DNA of 64,000 nucleotides from JAGLOK01 sp963677605 (GTDB taxonomy: Bacteria; Bacillota; Clostridia; Christensenellales; UMGS416): assembly GCA_963677605.2 (NCBI GenBank), contig CAXXDX010000007.1, positions 496,001 to 560,000 of the forward strand, in the 5' to 3' direction. Below, piece after piece: positions 28,178 through 36,911 of this stretch. The position numbers and the translations under genes are program-made. The notes beneath the pieces were generated by a model. The model was given only the letters and a program-made list of their open reading frames with translations, was not told the DNA's origin and did no database searches. Within the stretch, counting starts at the first letter, position 1, and each line of letters begins with the position of its first letter.

Positions 28178-29500
28178 ATGAACAAATTTGATGAAAGAGT
28201 AAAGCGAACAGAGTGGATGATGGATGACAGATTTGGCATGTTTATTCACTGGGGACTATACGCAATACCTGCAAGGGGCGAATGGATAAGGTCAAGGGAA
28301 GAGATTTCAATTGCAGATTACCGGCAGTATTTTGATGAATTTAACCCAATTAAATATGATCCAAAAAAATGGGCAACGCTAGCAAGGAAAGCGGGAATGA
28401 AATATGCTGTCTTGACAACCAAGCATCATGATGGATTTTGCCTGTTTGATTCAAAGCTAACCGACTATAAGGCAACCAACACAAAAGCAAAAAGAGACCT
28501 TATAAAGGAATATGCGGATGCTTTCAGAGAAGAAGGTATAAAGGTTGGATTTTACTATTCATTACTTGACTGGCATCATCCTGATTACCCCAAATATGGC
28601 GATTTACATCACCCTATGAGAAATAATGAAGCGTTTAAAGATGAAGTTATCAATTTTGATAACTATGTTAAATACTTTCATGGGCAAGTGAAAGAACTCT
28701 TGACTAATTACGGCAAAATAGACATCATGTGGTTTGATTTTTCATACAAAGACGATAATAACTTAATGTCGGGAGATAAATGGAAATCCGAAGAACTCAT
28801 TAAAATGATGCGACAACTTCAGCCCGCTATTATTATAGATAATCGTCTGGAACTGCATGCACATCATGATAGCAGCAAACACTCAAATGATGATTTCACT
28901 TCAGGCAATATAAAAAACTATACTGGCGACTTTGTATCACCTGAGCAGATAATACCTCCATATGGTATGACGGATTCAAAGGGAACATTGCTCCCGTGGG
29001 AAGCGTGCATTACCTTGAATAATAATTGGGGATATGCAACACATGACAAGGATTATAAGTCAGCAGAACAGGTTATACGCATATTGGTTGAATGCATATC
29101 CAAGGGTGGCAACCTACTGCTAAATGTTGGACCTAATGCAAAGGGAGAGATACCAAAAGAGTCAGTTGATATTTTGGAGGAAGTAGGCCATTGGATGGAT
29201 GCAAATAGGGAAAGTATATACGGATGCTCGCGGGCGAACTTTGATAAGCCGGAATGGGGCAGATATACCCAAAACGACAAGAAACTATATGCCCATATCT
29301 ACGACAGAGGGGTGGGCCCATTTAATTTTGTTGGACTTGCTAACAAAGTAGAATCTGCTAGATTGTTATCAGATGGTGCGGAGATTGAGATATTCAGGCC
29401 GTGGAATGCAGTGCAGTTTAAGAATGATTTATTTATTAATCTAACTAGTCAGATATTGCCTGATGAAAAAGATACCGTTATTGAGTTGAGGTTGAAATAA
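28178..29500 (+). CDS. GH29 alpha-L-fucosidase
   Basis: This 440-residue cytoplasmic enzyme hydrolyses alpha-L-fucosides with retention. GH29 marks are RFGMFIHWGLYAIPARGEW near residue 20, LTTKHHDGFCLFDS near 85, and nucleophile Asp187 in IDIMWFDFSY. The C-terminal region carries GGNLLLNVGPNAKGEIP, characteristic of the family. Strong AGAGGAG site. Five bases separate it from a sulfatase gene, so desulfation and defucosylation are encoded together. It complements the GH95 enzyme at 16149 in linkage range. Confidence 0.93.
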   Translation: MNKFDERVKRTEWMMDDRFGMFIHWGLYAIPARGEWIRSREEISIADYRQYFDEFNPIKYDPKKWATLARKAGMKYAVLTTKHHDGFCLFDSKLTDYKATNTKAKRDLIKEYADAFREEGIKVGFYYSLLDWHHPDYPKYGDLHHPMRNNEAFKDEVINFDNYVKYFHGQVKELLTNYGKIDIMWFDFSYKDDNNLMSGDKWKSEELIKMMRQLQPAIIIDNRLELHAHHDSSKHSNDDFTSGNIKNYTGDFVSPEQIIPPYGMTDSKGTLLPWEACITLNNNWGYATHDKDYKSAEQVIRILVECISKGGNLLLNVGPNAKGEIPKESVDILEEVGHWMDANRESIYGCSRANFDKPEWGRYTQNDKKLYAHIYDRGVGPFNFVGLANKVESARLLSDGAEIEIFRPWNAVQFKNDLFINLTSQILPDEKDTVIELRLK

Positions 29501-29505
29501 AAAAG

Positions 29506-31263
29506 ATGGAAAAGCAAAAGGGAAGCTCACCTAATATTATTTTCATTTTAACAGACGATCAAGGCTATGGAGACCTAGGGTGCACAGGGAATCCAATTAT
29601 TAGAACACCTAATATTGATAAATTCCATGATGAAAGTGTAAGGATGACTAATTTTCACGTAGGTCCCACATGCGCACCTACACGTGCAGGATTAATGACA
29701 GGGCATTATGCAAACAGTGCAGGTGTATGGCACACCATCGGTGGACGGTCTCTTCTAAGGAGAGAAGAATGGACTTTAGCCAATGCGTTATCAGAAAATG
29801 GATATGAAACTGCAATCTTTGGCAAATGGCATTTGGGGGATGCATATCCTTATAGGCCTATTGACAGAGGTTTTAAGAAATCCATTGTCCACGGCGGCGG
29901 TGGAATATCTCAAACGCCTGATTGCTGGGGTAATGACTATTTTGACGATACATACTTTGTAGATGGTGCTGCTAAAAAGTTTGAAGGTTATTGTACTGAT
30001 GTTTTTTTTAGAGAGGCATTAAGCTTTATCGAAGAAAACATGGACAATCCTTTCTTTTGCTATATTGCGGCAAATGCACCCCACAGCCCATATAATGTGG
30101 ACAGTAAATATTCTGATATGTATAAAGGATTGATGCAGGAAGACAGAGCAAGGTTCTATGGCATGATATCTAATATTGATGATAACTTCGGTATGCTAAG
30201 GCGAAGACTAAAAGAACTTGGTTTATCGGATAATACTATTTTAATTTTTATGACTGATAATGGTAGCAGCTGCGGAGCTAAGCTAGATATGGGAGAGTTT
30301 GTAAGCGACGGATATAACGCAGGACTAAGAGGACTAAAAAACTCTGAATATGACGGAGGACATAGAGTACCTTTTTTTATAAGGTGGTCAAAGGGACAAT
30401 TGAATCATGGTATAGATGTCAATGAGATTGCAGCAAATGTCGATTTTATGCCTACTATTTTGGATTTGTGTGGCATAAAACAAAAAGACGGTATAGCTTT
30501 TCACGGCAAGAGCCTTAATAAGCTATTATATAAAGGATATGAATGGGATGAAAGGACAATGGTGACAGACTCTCAGCGATTAACTTATCCTGTGAAATGG
30601 AGAAAGTCAGCTGTTATGACAAATAAATGGCGGCTGATAAACGGAAGAGAATTATACGATATGACAGTGGATAGAGAACAAAGAAATGATATTGCTGACC
30701 TTCATCCTGATATAATTGATGCTCTGCGATTAGAATATGAAAAGTGGTGGGATATAGTATCTGAACAGTTTGATAAGGATATACCTATGGTACTAGGCGA
30801 TGTCCCTATCCAATTAACAACCCATGATTTGAGAAATGAGGAATGCGACACTGCATGGAATCAAGGGCAGATAAGGCAGGGGCTTAAGGTAAGCGGATAC
30901 TGGGAAATTGAAGTTGAAGAGCAAGGAGTATATGAATTCAGCTTAAGAAGATGGCCAAAATCACAAAACTATCCGATTACGAATGGAATTGAAGGCGATG
31001 ATATTGAATATGAAAAAGAGTTTATTGATAAAACACATAGTCACTTTTATACCGGCGGTAAGGCACTGGATTTAAAAAGTGCAGTGATAAATATCCAGGG
31101 AATTACAAAGCGTACACAAATAGATGAAAAGACCATCACAGCAAAAATGAAGGTACGCCTTAAAAAAGGCAAAACGACATTAAAAGCTTGGTTTAATGAC
31201 GCATATGGCAATAATTATACAGCTGCATATTATGTAGATGCGGTTAGGCTGAATGAGGATTAG
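29506..31263 (+). CDS. Sulfatase (S1 family, Cys-type) with C-terminal domain
   Basis: This 585-residue arylsulfatase-superfamily enzyme has no signal peptide and so acts in the cytoplasm on imported sugars. Cys56 in TCAPTRAGLMTG is the residue converted to formylglycine; metal ligands appear in LTDDQGYGD and FMTDNGSS, and KWHLGD is the usual lysine/histidine block. After about residue 450 comes an extra beta-rich domain with YEFSLRRWPKSQN, a tail reminiscent of sulfatases from Planctomycetes and Bacteroidota (recollection, not searched). In anaerobes such Cys-type enzymes need a radical-SAM maturase, which is not encoded here. Sulfate ester position is unknown. Confidence 0.92.
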   Translation: MEKQKGSSPNIIFILTDDQGYGDLGCTGNPIIRTPNIDKFHDESVRMTNFHVGPTCAPTRAGLMTGHYANSAGVWHTIGGRSLLRREEWTLANALSENGYETAIFGKWHLGDAYPYRPIDRGFKKSIVHGGGGISQTPDCWGNDYFDDTYFVDGAAKKFEGYCTDVFFREALSFIEENMDNPFFCYIAANAPHSPYNVDSKYSDMYKGLMQEDRARFYGMISNIDDNFGMLRRRLKELGLSDNTILIFMTDNGSSCGAKLDMGEFVSDGYNAGLRGLKNSEYDGGHRVPFFIRWSKGQLNHGIDVNEIAANVDFMPTILDLCGIKQKDGIAFHGKSLNKLLYKGYEWDERTMVTDSQRLTYPVKWRKSAVMTNKWRLINGRELYDMTVDREQRNDIADLHPDIIDALRLEYEKWWDIVSEQFDKDIPMVLGDVPIQLTTHDLRNEECDTAWNQGQIRQGLKVSGYWEIEVEEQGVYEFSLRRWPKSQNYPITNGIEGDDIEYEKEFIDKTHSHFYTGGKALDLKSAVINIQGITKRTQIDEKTITAKMKVRLKKGKTTLKAWFNDAYGNNYTAAYYVDAVRLNED

Positions 31264-31266
31264 AAA

Positions 31267-32244
31267 ATGAAAGAGCTGTTTAATAACTGCATGAATTTCA
31301 AATCACATTGTAATATGTTAAGTCCCATGAGATTTACAGATAAACAGATAAAAAGATATTACGAAAAGCTAGAAGATATAGCAATAAGGAGCGAGTGCCC
31401 ATCCGGTGTTTGCATTGATTTTATCAGTGACACTAAATATATTATTTTTCCATATGAATTGCTAGGAGCTATGAGACCGTGGTTTTCTTTTGATATCTAT
31501 GTAAATGATGTAATGATAAAAAGCAAATATTTAGACTGTGCAAAAGATGCAGCAGGATGCATTGAATTTAGCATGTCAAATGCAGATAAGAAATTTAACC
31601 GTATTACAATTTATTTACCCCATACAGTCAAAATTGCTATTGGCAATCTGGGCTTTTCTCAGGGAGCAGTAATAAAAAGGCCAGAGAGAAACGAATTAAA
31701 CCTGCTGTGTCTGGGCGACTCTATTACGCAAGGAATGGATGCAGTTCATCCATCGCTATCCTATCCAGTTTTACTTTCTAAATTTCTAAATACCAATTTA
31801 TTAAATCAAGGAGTTGGAGGATATGTTTTTGATAAACATTGTCTTGATAGAGATTGCTCGTTTACACCGGACATTATAACTGTAGCATACGGAACAAACG
31901 ACTGGTGTGTTTGCAGAAGTTATGAGGAATTTTATCAAAACTGTGAGGAGTTTATGCATGAAGTGTGCAAACTATATCCAGATGCATTAAAAATTGTAAT
32001 AAAGCCTATTTGGCGAAATGACATTGGCAAAGTTACTAGTGTAGGCGAATTCTATGATGTTCATAAAAGCATTGAAAAAATATGCTCTAAATATGCTAAT
32101 ATAATCACTATTGACGGCACTAAATTAGTTTTTAATACAGAAGATTTATTTGTAGACAATGTGCACCCCACAGATGAAGGGCATTATCAGATAGCAGAAG
32201 GCATTTATAACCATATTGTTAATTATTTTGATAAGGAGAAGTGA
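31267..32244 (+). CDS. SGNH/GDSL hydrolase (carbohydrate esterase-like)
   Basis: This 325-residue protein has an N-terminal beta-sandwich of about 130 residues and then an SGNH hydrolase domain: nucleophile Ser152 in LGDSITQG, block III in YGTNDW, and catalytic Asp/His in DNVHPTDEGH. The arrangement matches CE-type sugar deacetylases that strip acetyl or other acyl esters. It starts 4 bases after the sulfatase stop and is followed by another sulfatase, so it probably removes acyl groups from the same sulfated glycan (inference). No signal peptide. Confidence 0.87.
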   Translation: MKELFNNCMNFKSHCNMLSPMRFTDKQIKRYYEKLEDIAIRSECPSGVCIDFISDTKYIIFPYELLGAMRPWFSFDIYVNDVMIKSKYLDCAKDAAGCIEFSMSNADKKFNRITIYLPHTVKIAIGNLGFSQGAVIKRPERNELNLLCLGDSITQGMDAVHPSLSYPVLLSKFLNTNLLNQGVGGYVFDKHCLDRDCSFTPDIITVAYGTNDWCVCRSYEEFYQNCEEFMHEVCKLYPDALKIVIKPIWRNDIGKVTSVGEFYDVHKSIEKICSKYANIITIDGTKLVFNTEDLFVDNVHPTDEGHYQIAEGIYNHIVNYFDKEK

Positions 32245-32251
32245 AACTATA

Positions 32252-33721
32252 ATGAATACAAAACCAAATATAATATACATTCTAGCAGATGATATGGGCT
32301 ATGGAGATATATCCTGCTTGAATGAAAACTCAAAACTAGACACTCCCAATTTTGATAGCATTGCTGAAAACGGAATAAAGTTTACAGATGCGCATGCATC
32401 ATCTGCCGTCTGCTCTCCATCAAGATATTCTATCCTTACGGGAAGATATAATTGGCGTTCATCTCTTAAGAAGGGAGTATTAGGCGGATACTCGCCATCT
32501 CTTATTGAAAAGGGACGCTTGACAGCAGCATCTATGCTTAAAAAATATGATTACAAAACGGCATGCATCGGGAAATGGCATTTGGGTATGGACTGGGAAA
32601 TGAGTGAGGGAGCAGCTGAAGCCCCTGACTTTGACGAAACATTAGGTGTTAATTATTCAGCACCTATTAAGAACGGACCTATAGCTCATGGATTTGATTA
32701 TTATTATGGGATAAACGGCTCACTGGATATGCCGCCCTATGTATATATAGAAAATGACAGAGTTGAACAATTACCCATACATTACACAGAAGACAGCGGC
32801 AAAAGATTTTGGAGAAAAGGTCCTACTGCTCCTAATTTTAAGCATGAAGAAGTTCTCCCTACTCTGACAAAAAAAGTTCTTGAGCAGATTGATAAATGGA
32901 AAGATGAAAACTTCTTTATCTATTTTCCACTTCCTGCGCCTCATACTCCTATACTTCCATCAAAAGAGTTTCAAGGCAAATCAAACACCAATGAATACGG
33001 TGATTTCTGCTTGATGTGCGATAACGTAGTAGGTCAGGTGATAAGTAAACTTAAAGAAATGGATTTATACAAGAATACATTGCTTATATATACAAGCGAC
33101 AACGGATGTTCTCCGATGGCAGACTTTGACGAGTTAAAAGAGGCAGGGCACAATCCTAGTTATGTCTTCAGAGGGCACAAAGCAGATATTTTTGAAGGCG
33201 GACATAGGATACCATTGCTTATACAATGGCCTGAAGTAATTAAAGCAAATAGTATATCAGATGATACTGTATGTTTGGCTGACCTAAATGCAACTGTTGC
33301 GGATATATTAGGATATGATATAAAAGATAATGAATGTGAAGACAGCGTAAGTAATCTGGATATTTGGCTAGGGAATAACTACGAAAAACCGTTAAGAGAG
33401 GCTACAATTCATCATTCGGTTAATGGCTCATTCTCTATAAGAAAGGGAAAGTGGAAACTGGAAATGTGCCCAGGCTCAGGCGGCTGGAGCTATCCTGTAC
33501 CGGGCAAGGATACTGACGGACTGCCTCCTATACAGCTATATGATTTATCGAAAGATATTGGCGAGCAAGAAAACGTATACAAAAATCATACTGAGGTTGT
33601 TGATGAATTAAAAGCTCTTTTAATAGAATATATAAAGACTGGAAGAAGCACAAAAGGTATACCTCAAGAAAATACTGAACCTGACTGGTGTAGGAAATTT
33701 GATTGGATTATTGAGACGTAA
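32252..33721 (+). CDS. Sulfatase (S1 family, Cys-type), second
   Basis: This sulfatase of about 489 residues has formylglycine precursor Cys54 in VCSPSRYSILTG, metal-site ADDMGYGD near 13 and TSDNGCSP, and IGKWHLGMD. The start is the ATG at 32252; the longer frame from 32216 lies inside the preceding gene and lacks family sequence. AAGGAG at 32233 is somewhat far (13 bases). Sequence clearly differs from the sulfatase at 29506, so a different sulfate position is likely. Cytoplasmic. Confidence 0.92.
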   Translation: MNTKPNIIYILADDMGYGDISCLNENSKLDTPNFDSIAENGIKFTDAHASSAVCSPSRYSILTGRYNWRSSLKKGVLGGYSPSLIEKGRLTAASMLKKYDYKTACIGKWHLGMDWEMSEGAAEAPDFDETLGVNYSAPIKNGPIAHGFDYYYGINGSLDMPPYVYIENDRVEQLPIHYTEDSGKRFWRKGPTAPNFKHEEVLPTLTKKVLEQIDKWKDENFFIYFPLPAPHTPILPSKEFQGKSNTNEYGDFCLMCDNVVGQVISKLKEMDLYKNTLLIYTSDNGCSPMADFDELKEAGHNPSYVFRGHKADIFEGGHRIPLLIQWPEVIKANSISDDTVCLADLNATVADILGYDIKDNECEDSVSNLDIWLGNNYEKPLREATIHHSVNGSFSIRKGKWKLEMCPGSGGWSYPVPGKDTDGLPPIQLYDLSKDIGEQENVYKNHTEVVDELKALLIEYIKTGRSTKGIPQENTEPDWCRKFDWIIET

Positions 33722-33722
33722 C

Positions 33723-35027
33723 ATGAATAACTTGCCTAATATACTATGGATATTCTCAGATCAGCACAGGGCTCAGGCGATGAGCTGTGCTGGTGACACT
33801 AATATCGAAACTAAGAACTTAGACAGATTGGCACGTGAAGGAATAAGATTCAGCAATGCTTTTGCAAACACACCAATTTGTTCACCATCAAGGGCATGTG
33901 TTCTTACAGGGAAGTACGCAACATCTCATGGAGTTTTTGCTTTACATGTGCCGCCTAAACATAATCAAAAAATGCTACAGCAGGAACTAAAAGAACTTGG
34001 GTATTATACTTCCTATTATGGCAAATGGCATCTGAGCGGGGGAGCAGCGCCAAGTCATTTTGTGTCACCGTATTTTAGGCCCGGCTGGGATGAATGGAAG
34101 GCATGGGAGAACTCGAACAGACCTTGGGATACTGAATATGCAGATGGTGATTTTCCGCTTCCTATAAAAAAGCTAAAAGGCTATCAGGTAGATGTCCTCA
34201 CGAATATGACTGTCGATTTTATCAAAAGTAGAGTAGATGAATCTACCCCGTGGTTTCATGTAATGAGCGTCGAACCACCTCATGATCCTCATGATCCACC
34301 AAAGGAGTATGTGGATCAATTTATAGATAAGCAATTTAATACTAGAAAAAATGTCCCCCAAGGATATTTTGATGACGTCAAAAACAAAGAAAAGATTATA
34401 GGTTATTATGGGCAAATAAAAAATCTTGACGATAATATTAAAAAAATTATTGATGTTTTAGAAGAGATAGATCAACTTGAAAATACAGTGATATTCTATT
34501 TTTCAGATCATGGTGAAATGCTAGGGAGTCATGGCTGTTGCGGAAAATCAACATTTTATGTTGAGGCTAGTAAAATTCCTTTAATTATTCGATATCCTAA
34601 AAAGATACCTAAAAATGTGGTCACTAAAGAATACATAAGCACGGTAGATTTTTATCCAACTTTGCTTGGGATATTAGGGATGGAAAAACCAGATTTTTTG
34701 GAAGGTCATGACTGCTCAAAGCATATATGCGGAGAACTTGAAAAAACATCTAATGAAGTACTACTGCAATTTGAAAGAAGATTTTACGGTATAACGGAAA
34801 AGGATAAAATGTTTAGAACTTTAATTCAAGATGAGTATATGTACACTTGCTTTTTGAATGGGAATAAATTTCTCTATAACATTGATGAAGATGAATGTCA
34901 ACTTAAAAATTTAATTGATTGTAAAAGGGATTTGGATGACAGGATGCATCATAGACTTAATGATAAGTTGATTGAAATTAACGATAACTTTTTCGATAGA
35001 GAAAAAGGAATGACTGAATTAAGGTGA
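33723..35027 (+). CDS. Sulfatase (S1 family, Cys-type), third
   Basis: This sulfatase of about 434 residues has Cys53 in ICSPSRACVLTGKYA, an IFSDQHRAQAMSC opening (DQ-type metal site of the choline-sulfatase/heparan-like branch), YGKWHLSGG and FSDHGEMLGSHG. The ATG at 33723 follows the previous stop by one base; the longer frame at 33699 overlaps the upstream gene. It is closest in style to the dead sulfatase at 27221, which shares the DQ opening and ADHGEML ending, so the two may be paralogues. It is the last gene of the sulfatase block. Confidence 0.92.
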   Translation: MNNLPNILWIFSDQHRAQAMSCAGDTNIETKNLDRLAREGIRFSNAFANTPICSPSRACVLTGKYATSHGVFALHVPPKHNQKMLQQELKELGYYTSYYGKWHLSGGAAPSHFVSPYFRPGWDEWKAWENSNRPWDTEYADGDFPLPIKKLKGYQVDVLTNMTVDFIKSRVDESTPWFHVMSVEPPHDPHDPPKEYVDQFIDKQFNTRKNVPQGYFDDVKNKEKIIGYYGQIKNLDDNIKKIIDVLEEIDQLENTVIFYFSDHGEMLGSHGCCGKSTFYVEASKIPLIIRYPKKIPKNVVTKEYISTVDFYPTLLGILGMEKPDFLEGHDCSKHICGELEKTSNEVLLQFERRFYGITEKDKMFRTLIQDEYMYTCFLNGNKFLYNIDEDECQLKNLIDCKRDLDDRMHHRLNDKLIEINDNFFDREKGMTELR

Positions 35028-35480
35028 TAATAATTATTGATGTGCTACCATTACTTTGGACGGATTTTTAATTTTATCTAGTATTGATAATCATCTGTTT
35101 CTAGATATTATCCAAATTTCTATATATAATTCATAATATTTATTTCTTCTATCATCTAATTATTTTTCACCTAATTCAACTCAGGAATACTATCTCCATG
35201 TGCTTGAAGCATTTCATCCACCATGGCTTTAATATCACCAATTGATAATGTTGCTGCATAACGTAAGTCTACTGACCTTCATCTAAAAAACGACTCACAT
35301 TTTAGGAATAGCGCTATCCAGACAGGGTAAAAAAGTGTTTTAAAGTAGTAATCATAAAATTCAACAATGGTTATCATAAAATTGTTATAGTATCAGGAAA
35401 ATCACAAAACTATAATTAAGGAGCATAAGGTATTTACTACTATAATATGTTCAATGATTATCAAATTTGAGGAGAGAAAA
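35028..35480. other. Intergenic region with GH4 fragment
   Basis: About 450 AT-rich bases. A minus-strand GH4 tail is recognisable at 35171-35260 (separate entry). The remainder, including the part before the rraA-like gene with a TATAAT near 35409, has no clear -35 partner and no other recognisable gene. Confidence 0.45.
35171..35278 (-). pseudogene. GH4 glycosidase C-terminal fragment
   Basis: On the minus strand a 35-codon open stretch ends at TAG (35171-35173) and reads AATLSIGDIKAMVDEMLQAHG followed by DSIPELN, closely like the end of GH4 enzymes (LSLDDI..MVDEMI.AHGD..PEL). Nothing upstream of it continues the gene. This is a second, independent GH4 relic, of opposite orientation to the one at 25547. 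Confidence 0.72.
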
Positions 35481-36224
35481 ATGGTTAAAAAAAGAACTTT
35501 GGAACTTATTAAGATGGCAAGATGTGCTGACATAAGTGATGCACTGGATTCGATGGGAAAACAGGACGTATATGTAATGACACCTGATATGAGGCCTTTG
35601 ATTCCTTTAACTAAGTTTTGCGGAATAGCAAAAACAATGGATTATAAAATCATAAACGAACGTATGCCTGAAATGAGCTATGAAGAGTTTGAAAAGCTTC
35701 AATATACTCATAAGAAAGACGGCGGATACGGTTACAACTCAAATGCAGAATTTCCGGAAATGGATATGCCAAAAGGTGAAGAAGGCGATGTTTTCATATG
35801 TGCTGCACATGGAGTAATGGGCGGAATATTCGGTAGCGCTAATGGACTTGAGCTTCTTAATGATGGAGTACAAGGAATTATTCTCGACGGGTATATGCGT
35901 GATACACCCGAATCAATACTGCAGAAACTGCCGGTTTTCTCCAAAGGAATATCATTCGTGCATCCTCAGGGCCGTATTGGAATAGCTGAAATAAACAGAC
36001 CTGTTACCTGTGCCGGCGTTTTAGTAAACCCCGGTGATATCGTATGCGCAGACCACGATGGGATAATTGTTGTTCCTCAGGAGTTAGCAGATGAAGTAGC
36101 GTACCGCGCATATAAGATACAGCAAATCGATCGTAAAGACAGAAGAAATGCATATATAAAGCTGGGCATGGAGTTTGATGAAACAGTCGAACTTTTACCT
36201 GACATTGAAAAGACATGGGATTAA
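35481..36224 (+). CDS. RraA-like family protein (HMG/CHA-aldolase fold)
   Basis: This protein of about 247 residues has the RraA/demethylmenaquinone-methyltransferase-like fold. Hallmarks are DISDALDSMG near residue 16, GVMGGIFGSANGLELLNDG, DGYMRDT with the conserved Arg-Asp, and NPGDIVCADHDGIIVVP. Related enzymes include the class II 4-hydroxy-4-methyl-2-oxoglutarate/oxaloacetate aldolases. The ATG at 35481 follows GAGGAGAG, so the upstream ATG at 35454 is rejected. A hydroxy-acid aldolase or decarboxylase step is likely; the substrate is unknown. A terminator follows, making it a single-gene unit. Confidence 0.83.
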   Translation: MVKKRTLELIKMARCADISDALDSMGKQDVYVMTPDMRPLIPLTKFCGIAKTMDYKIINERMPEMSYEEFEKLQYTHKKDGGYGYNSNAEFPEMDMPKGEEGDVFICAAHGVMGGIFGSANGLELLNDGVQGIILDGYMRDTPESILQKLPVFSKGISFVHPQGRIGIAEINRPVTCAGVLVNPGDIVCADHDGIIVVPQELADEVAYRAYKIQQIDRKDRRNAYIKLGMEFDETVELLPDIEKTWD

Positions 36225-36343
36225 AAGATTGAGAAACTACAAATGAATTTTTGATTATATCTTGGTGTATGAAATATATGTTTCAAAACATTCAAAATAA
36301 TATAAATCAAAGTCTTTTCCGAAAAAATAGAATAAACTAATGA

Positions 36344-36381
36344 AAATGATATCTGAACTAAAAAGATGTCATTTTTTTAAG
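36344..36381 (+). terminator. Rho-independent terminator after rraA-like gene
   Basis: AAATGATATCT (36344-36354) pairs with AGATGTCATTT (36364-36374), with one G-T pair and a 9-base loop, running into a T-run. It lies 120 bases after the stop codon. Confidence 0.7.
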
Positions 36382-36911
36382 AAAATAGATAAATCTATTG
36401 TTTTAACTGATATTGATATGTAGATGCAGGTATTAAAAGAACTCGTTAAGAAGGTGTAAAACAAAATGTTTCAAATCAGAAAATACTCAATATGCTTTCA
36501 GACGGTATTAAAAATTAATTCTCATGTATTATATCTTTTTATGTTTAGATATATGAAAAATATTATTTTCATTATCATAATATTACACAATTTGAACCAT
36601 AATATTATTATATTTTTGGTCAATTTAATAGTTTATTCTTTTATATATCAAGAAAACAGTAAAAACAATACAAAACTAAACTGCTGTTCTAAACCGGAGT
36701 TATGGTGGATTTTTAGCAGTATGAGAAGATAAAGTCTAAGATGGTAGACTGAATCCGACTTACTGATTAATCAAATATTTAGCAATAAGTTTTTATTTCT
36801 TTAAATTGGTTTTTTATCAGAAATGCAATGAAAATTTATGATATACCCATTAAAATAGGTAATGGGTGAGCGTTTTGCTAGCGCATAAACTTTTTACTAT
36901 AGGAGGAGAAA
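36382..36911. other. AT-rich upstream region of second ABC operon
   Basis: About 530 bases with no supported gene; an 88-codon open frame at 36466-36732 is mostly Asn, Ile, Lys and Phe and looks random. An inverted repeat ACCCATT (36845-36851) / AATGGGT (36861-36867) lies 45 bases before the binding-protein gene and could be an activator or attenuator site. A strong AGGAGG stands at 36902-36907. Confidence 0.45.

Noticed and set aside
36466..36732. 88-codon + strand frame in the AT-rich gap
   Set aside because: Composition is random-AT (Asn, Ile, Phe, Lys), with no ribosome site and no family.
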